From contig NC_089314.1 in NCBI RefSeq assembly GCF_036669915.1, positions 2,614,620 to 2,678,619 of the forward strand: a DNA stretch of 64,000 nucleotides. Direction: 5' to 3'. Below, piece after piece: positions 58,095-64,000 of this stretch; position 1 is the first letter of the stretch; each line of letters starts with the position of its first letter. The notes under the pieces were generated by a model that had not been told where the DNA came from, made no database searches, and saw only the letters and a program-made list of their open reading frames with translations. A program made the position numbers and the translations under genes. This DNA is from Pocillopora verrucosa. Taxonomy: Eukaryota; Cnidaria; Anthozoa; Scleractinia; Pocilloporidae.

Positions 58095-58356
58095 CCTGGT
58101 AATACTTCTCCTGATCTGTCCTGACTATTTTTATAACCAGTAGCGGTACCTTTAATATTTTAAATTAGGTCAATATAACGGTTTTTTCTTGTTGTTACTT
58201 AATACTGTCTCTTTGCCTTCTACTTTTTAGTTCTGTTTTTAACATATCTTTGTAGTTCGGTTATTAAGGCATGGCCTGCCTAGATTAGCCTTTGCTAGTT
58301 GCGGGCATGCCCTTTTCTGTAAAATTTAATCGGAAATTAATAAAGTGTGTGTGTAT
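58095..58356 (+). mobile_element. 5'-truncated LINE 3' end at a rearrangement junction
   Basis: Homology with the D1 flank stops at about 58094. The inserted piece contains AAGGCATGGCCTGCCTAG, GTTGCGGGCATGCCC and ends ATTAATAAAGTGTGTG, the form of a non-LTR 3' UTR with a polyadenylation signal and short GT tail. The next base begins the truncated receptor E2. Confidence 0.6.
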
Positions 58357-58975
58357 ATGTAAAAATTGTGAAGACGAACCACTACAAGTAGATTTTTTCG
58401 CCCCGCAGATCTAAGATATGATTGAGTTGCTTGTGGCTTTCCCAAGCACTTTACCTGTTCATTGCCCGAGTCACAAATTCGGCAAAAATTTATTTGAAGT
58501 TATGCAATGTGCTCCTTTACTTACCCAAGTAGAGAGAGTCAAATCTTTCATTATTGTATCGCTGTCGGATTGCTTCTTGTTTTACCATTAGGTATCGGTA
58601 TTTTCAGTTTTTTACAAGATATTTCTCAAAACCAATGAGCATCAACATAATGTAGTCTCGTGGCCACAGAACAGGACTGAAAATGGTTCAGTAACCAACT
58701 CATTGAAAGAAATAAACATTAATCGGGTACTGTTTGTGTTGCTGGATACCAATGTGGGCACTCACTCTCTGGTTTAGATTTTCCTTTGAAACCTGCGCAA
58801 GAATTGCAGTTTTGCTAGCAACTTTCCTCTACTATTTTAGTGCATTTCGAAAGCAATTTCAGAACCTTCTCGTTGTCACCGTGAAAAGGCAAGAGATCTG
58901 CGAAATGTAGCTGCCTTAATTAATGAAAAGGAAATTGCAAAACATGAGGGCGAAGCGAACGTACAAGTCTTGTAG
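58357..58975 (+). pseudogene. Receptor E2: 5'-truncated class A GPCR lacking TM7
   Basis: Starts in intracellular loop 2 just after the N-R-Y position (V-K-I-V-K-T-N-H-Y-K) with early stops, continues through damaged TM4-TM5 (C-S-F-T-Y-P-S, G-I-F-S) and part of TM6 (W-I-P-M-W-A-L), then jumps from A-T-F-L-Y-Y-F-S-A directly to F-R-K-Q-F, so the N-P-x-x-Y stretch of TM7 is deleted (short GC-containing microhomology). The tail and stop match E1. The E2 tail is followed by the same flanking unit as E1, so E1 and E2 are duplicates damaged independently. Confidence 0.85.
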
Positions 58976-60522
58976 ATTTTCAAAGTATCTAATATAACAT
59001 CCTATCCGCTAAAAGTAGAAGGGAACGTAAATTGTGTAATGTTTCGCAGAGATGTTCATGATATTTCCAGCTATAATTGTCGAATTAGTACAAACATATC
59101 AGAATACAGTAAGTTGGTACATTATATTCCTAGTATGCCAGATCTCTTCAAAGGAAAATTTTGAATCCTATATACACTGTATCAGAACAGAAACCACCAA
59201 CACCCTCCCTTCCCATAGGAAAAATAAACAGAACCAGTTAATTTCTACGTATAGGAAAATATATGAATGCGCACCTTTGATAAAACCCCATTCACACCAG
59301 CAAAAAATGTTTTATTAAAAGGGATTCAGTGTGATGAAATTCAGAAACGGAGAACTGAGAAACTGAACTCTCAATAATATTTAAGTTATCGCTAACTTAT
59401 AATTCATTGTGCTAAACTTGAAGTCGACAGATGTAAATAAACTCATAATCATTAGAATGAATAAACGGCTCCTCAAAAATCATTATCACTAATCTAATCA
59501 TGATTTCCTAATAGCAGTTAAAATTTCAAGTGTTATATTAGAACCTCAAGCATCTTTTTTAATCGTTGAGTGACAAGGGCTTTAAACTCTGGCCCCTATC
59601 CATCGGATAGTGAGGCTCTATGAGTAAGTAAATATACTAAAAGGGATAATTTCCACATGAAATAAGTAATTTGACATAAATAAAAGATTAAGTTGAACTT
59701 TACCGGCCTCAAAATGTGGTATTAGCATTCATGCGTCCATTTTTAAGATAGCTACGCGTAGGAAACTTTTGTGGGTCCCTCAAGGATCGTCGGCCAATAG
59801 AAAATTTAAAGTCAATTCAGTCATGATTCAGAAAAAGAAAATTACTCCTTTCACGCACTCAGGAAAATGTTGATATTATGACGCGCCGCCTTACCCGTGA
59901 CATTTTTATGACAAAGGACGCTATTTGAGACGACATGTTGCCGCTTCTACTTATTTTGTCTAGGTGTGAGCTTGGGTCTTGAAATAAATTTATCTCATGA
60001 AATTTTCTTTACCTTAGGACATTTTTATGACAAAGGACGCTATATAAGACGGTATTTTGCTGCTTCTATTGAGTGAGATTGTGTCTTGAACTAATTTTAT
60101 CTCATGAAAAAAAAATTAAATAAATCAGAAATTTATCCGTGACTCTTAATGGCACAATTCTAAAACCGCTTTTGTCTCCCCAAACCTAGATAAAATTCGT
60201 TTAGTAAGGAAGATTGATTACAAAGATATTTAAGCTGTTCTCTACATTGTTAGGCTTGATAGGTGCGGTGTCCAAGCAAGCAAATTTAATATTCACAAAA
60301 TTACGAGATAACCAACGACATATAACCTTCACACAAAAGTCTCGTATTCGGCGCACGCCTAACCTTAACTATCGTCTCAACATTAGCATTTGTAATTTGA
60401 CAAATACATGACATTTTCACAAGCATGCCACTCCTTGACAGCTATGATACAATAGAGATGAAGAAAACTTGTTTCACTTCACGTGTTCGTGAAAGATAAG
60501 CGGACAAAAACATAAACTGAAG

Positions 60523-60526
60523 GACA
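60523..60526. other. Empty insertion site of the 6.9-kb transposon
   Basis: AAACTGAAGGACAGTAG here corresponds base for base to AAACTGACC + TACA + GTAG around the transposon, with GACA in place of TACA and no insertion. Confidence 0.85.
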
Positions 60527-62491
60527 GTAGTGAGCAGAAATAAGAAAATAAGCCACGCCCTTCGATGAATCGCAATTTCCTGCTCTGACTCGAAAAAGGA
60601 AAGGAAGAATTTTCATCGTCGAATATTTTTTTTGTGGTTATCCCCGCGCACGCCAGGCTTCGCGTCCTATTTGAGTAAACACAAGCTTTTCGAAGTATTC
60701 AAAAGTTATTCATGATCATATGATGAAATGCTAATTGACTGAGTCAAGTCATACATAATCCTTATTTACAAATATGAAGTTACCGTTTTTCTCAAGTTAG
60801 AAATCTTTGTTAAACCCCGCAGTTTATATGACAGTTTGCATTTATCAGTCGGACCAGCTGAATTTTCACAACTTCAGTGTTTTTCTAGCAAAATGACAGT
60901 TTTTTCAAGAGCTTGAGGGCTATGCCGAATAATAAACAATTCATTCGTTTTTACTACCTCACCTTTCAACTTACCGCCTGCTACAAGTTAGACGTGACAT
61001 TGGGCCAGATATGTAATTAATAAAAATGCTGATGAAAATTCGCAATCAAGCTTACGCAAGGAAAGAGTAATTTTCTGGGGTTATCTTTCAATGCAAAAAG
61101 ACGAAGTATTTCGAAAACGGCAAACTTATATGTAATTCGGGAGAATAAAAAAATATTTTTTCTTGAAATCATAGTCAAACATACAGATGTTTCAGTCTTT
61201 CTCGCATTTTTTTTCGGGGCTTTCGTTCAGCAATTATGTGTCTTGCAGACGTCACTATGAGGAAGTTAAAAATACATCAAACGCTGTTGGCCCCTCCACT
61301 GTTACCTTAAAATGGGTACAGGCATGGAAATGCCTTCTTACTTTGAAAGGTTATAGAAATGAACAGAAATTGTGGTATTTAAAAGCAAAAAGGCCTTTTG
61401 CACTAAGAATAGCCTCAATTTGGATTAGGCAATCGTGAACTTTGGAAACAAGTATTAATTAGAATCTTCAATACCGTTTTGGGGAAATTTTCCTGTGGAA
61501 TTAAGGTTAGTTACAGATAATATCTCAAGTAATCCGTTTTTCGCTTTTTAAACCTAATTTTTTGCTCTAAAAAAAGCCACACTCTCTGCACTGTGACGGG
61601 TAAAGACTGGTAGAGAGACAATAATTCCAACCTTGCAAGGAAGTTTCACCGCGTTGAGCTATTATAAATACCGTCCCATATTCTTCTGTGGTCTGACTTG
61701 TTTTCATCGAATCTCAGCGTAAGGTAAAGCTTTCGCTAGGTCTAATTAGAATTATCAGTGAATGCTTAAACTGGCAAAAACCTTTGCTTGGATCGCGGAC
61801 GCTACACAAAATTTTCACAAACTCCTGGCATAAGAAAATTCGAAATACGCGACTGACTCGCAGCCAGCTGTTCCTTGAAGCAAATAAAATGAGAGCTTTA
61901 GAGTTCTTCACAAACGATTTTGAGAAATTTGGTCTAGCTCTCTGATTCTTATCGTGAGACAAAGTTGAAAACTAACGGTGCCACAGATAAATTCAGCAGC
62001 ACATTCGTGACCTTATCAGATGATTATTTTTCTTCAAATATTTTTGGCGTGGGAAACAGGGAGTGAAGTAATCTTCTCTCTTTCTCGAGTAGAGAAGTAC
62101 AACTCCACATGTACATTTATTTATCAATTGCTTTCGCCATCTTTGCGGAAAGTCATTAAGCAACACGCCGCACTTTCAATCGTATTACGAAATTAATAAC
62201 CAACTTAAAATATTTGGAGAACCGTGTTACTGGAAAAGATTATGAATCACTCGCCTCTTACTTGGGACTAACAACTTTTCGAGTGTTTTCACAACGTTCC
62301 GAGTGGGGTATTATGCTGGTAAACCGACAGAAAGTGTGGTTTATTGCTTTTATAAAATAAACTTAAAACAAAACATATTGTTTCATATTTCTCTGGGTTA
62401 CCGTGCGATAAACGATAGCTTTTTGACCAACCTCGTTTATTTATAAAGCTTGATAACACAACGGTCTGACCGGCTTTAGGAACATCTCGCT

Positions 62492-62547
62492 CGATTCTGT
62501 GTATGAACGCTGGAAGTTAAATGGACCCTCTATAAAAACAGTTCTAA
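62492..62547 (+). promoter_or_regulatory. Receptor-upstream module of a predicted next D receptor
   Basis: GATTCTGTGTATGAACGCTG, GAAGTTAAATGGACCCTC, AAAACAGTTCTAA, donor GTAAGG (GT at 62548). Almost identical to the D2 module. Its receptor would lie beyond the right edge. Confidence 0.5.
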
Positions 62548-63104
62548 GTAAGGGAAGATACGACGAATATTCAATAAAAAGATTGCTTCTAACTTTAAAC
62601 TGGTTAATAAAGCTTTCATTTATTCATGTTTCTATCTATTCACACTGAATTCAGGGTTGACTGAAAACGCAAAAGAGTTTCAGAAATAGAATGACATATC
62701 TTGACACTTCCCTAAATGATACCCCAACCGAAGGCAATAAATGATGACTGTCTTGTTTATAATTCAATTTTATTTTTCTTGAGTCAAATTTATTCAGACG
62801 TTGTCAAAATACATCTTTTTGAGCCCATATGCATTGTTCAAGATTTGTTGAAAGAAAGGAGAATTTTCAAAATTTAGCTTGAAAGCTTGCATGGACAGCC
62901 TAATTTTTCGATCGATTTCAATTCAAGCGAAACTTTCAATTACTAAAATAATTTATCTAGGCGACAAAAGTTTGAAGGAAGCCTTATAAATGATCGTCAA
63001 TTTCAAACTTAAATTATTTATGCAAATTAACGTCCTTTGTAACAGGAAAATTATAACGATACGGAGAAAATATAAAAGTAATATGAATTGGCGCCTTCAG
63101 CTGA

Positions 63105-63990
63105 TATGTTCGATCCAAGCTTCATAAGAAGTAAATATGGAAACGAACCAGTGGAACTTTTCGGCAGACTGGTGTTAACGACAATTATGACAATAATGAT
63201 AATATTAACAATGATGGGGAAAACGATGATTATGATTGTAATCACAAAATAGAAAAAAAGGAACAAAGAAATAGAGAAAACGGGTTTGACGGCTTACGTT
63301 TATCTTCAAACGTTCGCCTGTCATCAATATTGTTTCTAATTTGAATAAATTGTAAGCAATTGCTTGCGCCAACATGAACAAAATGCTCATTGCATGTACT
63401 GAGTATATGGATAGCTCATATCTGTGGGAGATTAAAAGAAGTATCCGTTGATCACAACGGGAGATAATACAACGGTACAAGGTTAAAACTCGAACGGAAA
63501 TATCAAAAAAAGTTTATGTTCGATCCAGACTTCACCAGAAGTAAATGTGGAAACAAACTAATGGAACTTTTCGGCAGACTGGTTTTAACGACAATAATAA
63601 CAACAATAATATTAACAATAATAAAGAAAACGATGATTATGATTGTAATCACAAAATAGCAAAACAGGAACAAAGAAACAGAGAAAACAGGTTTGACGGT
63701 TTACGTTTATCTTCAAACGTGCGCTTGTCATCAATACTGTTTCTAATTTAAATAAATTGTAAGTTGCTTGCGCCTACATCAACAAAATACTCATTGCATG
63801 TACAGAGTATGTGGATAGCTTATACCTGTGGGAGATTAAAAAAAGTATCCGTTGATTGCAAAGGGAGACAATACAACTGCACAAGTTTAAAACTCGAACG
63901 GAAATATTAAATACGTTTATTTTTTCCGTTGAGCTTTAACTTGCAGTTTGGATATACACAAGAATTGGAAACGCATGCTAAATTACACTC
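63105..63990. repeat. Local tandem duplication, period 410 bp
   Basis: TATGTTCGATCCAAGCTTCA at 63105 recurs as TATGTTCGATCCAGACTTCA at 63515, followed by the same AAT-rich segment and flank. Units I and II have this segment once. Confidence 0.85.
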
Positions 63991-64000
63991 CTGTATTTTA

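Larger units (their letters stand above)
58976..64000. repeat. Flanking unit III, running off the window
   Basis: Matches 37536-39084 plus 45971-48030 of unit I and 53203-56380 of unit II. It has the 119-bp tandem repeat at 59900/60019, the transposon empty site at 60523, the upstream module at 62492, and no open frame I accept as a gene. The alignment to unit II ends at the window edge about 520 bases before the place corresponding to the D2 ATG. Confidence 0.8.

Noticed and set aside
47564..63751. Asn-rich frame repeated at 47564-47770, 55929-56135 and 63545-63751
   Set aside because: Made of AAT-type low-complexity sequence in duplicated receptor-upstream DNA, with length changes in the repeat and no known domain.

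Overview
The window looks like nuclear DNA of an anthozoan cnidarian (coral or sea anemone). This is inferred from the AT-rich introns and intergenic DNA, the NRY-type class A GPCR family, the decayed cnidarian-type DNA transposons and LINEs, and a tRNA-derived SINE. There is no operon-like packing. It is a receptor cluster on the + strand, heavily reworked by tandem duplication and mobile DNA.

Layout: (1) 0-10.5 kb holds the 3' end of an unrelated GPCR at the left edge, a decayed ISL2EU/DDE_Tnp_4 transposase, two palindromic elements, a 142-bp tandem duplication, a rearranged LINE, and orphan copies of a recurring receptor-upstream module. (2) 10.5-32.5 kb is a ~10-kb block present twice in tandem. 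Each copy carries the series A receptor, TM6-TM7 relic, B receptor, C receptor. A1, B1, C1, A2 and B2 are pseudogenes, and only C2 (31524-32498) is intact. (3) 32.5-37.5 kb is mostly intergenic DNA ending in a 5'-truncated receptor pseudogene, E1. (4) 39089-45966 is a 6,878-bp DNA transposon with 17-bp terminal inverted repeats, a TACA target duplication and a six-exon gene. Its product (about 1,486 aa) has a zinc finger, a cysteine-rich region, a SAP-like segment and an NHL-type beta-propeller. I cannot place it in any transposase superfamily I know. (5) 46-64 kb contains three copies of a flanking unit, two intact D receptors (48598-49611 and 56907-57917), truncated receptor E2, SINEs and a LINE tail. 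The window ends inside what looks like the upstream region of another D receptor.

The receptors are single-exon in their coding part. A 3' splice site sits a few bases before the ATG, and a recurring module ending in a consensus splice donor lies 0.6-1.6 kb upstream in most units. This suggests a shared promoter and untranslated first exon. The window reads as a birth-and-death gene family with three intact members, ten pseudogenes or relics, and a recent transposon insertion for which one duplicate unit preserves the empty site.
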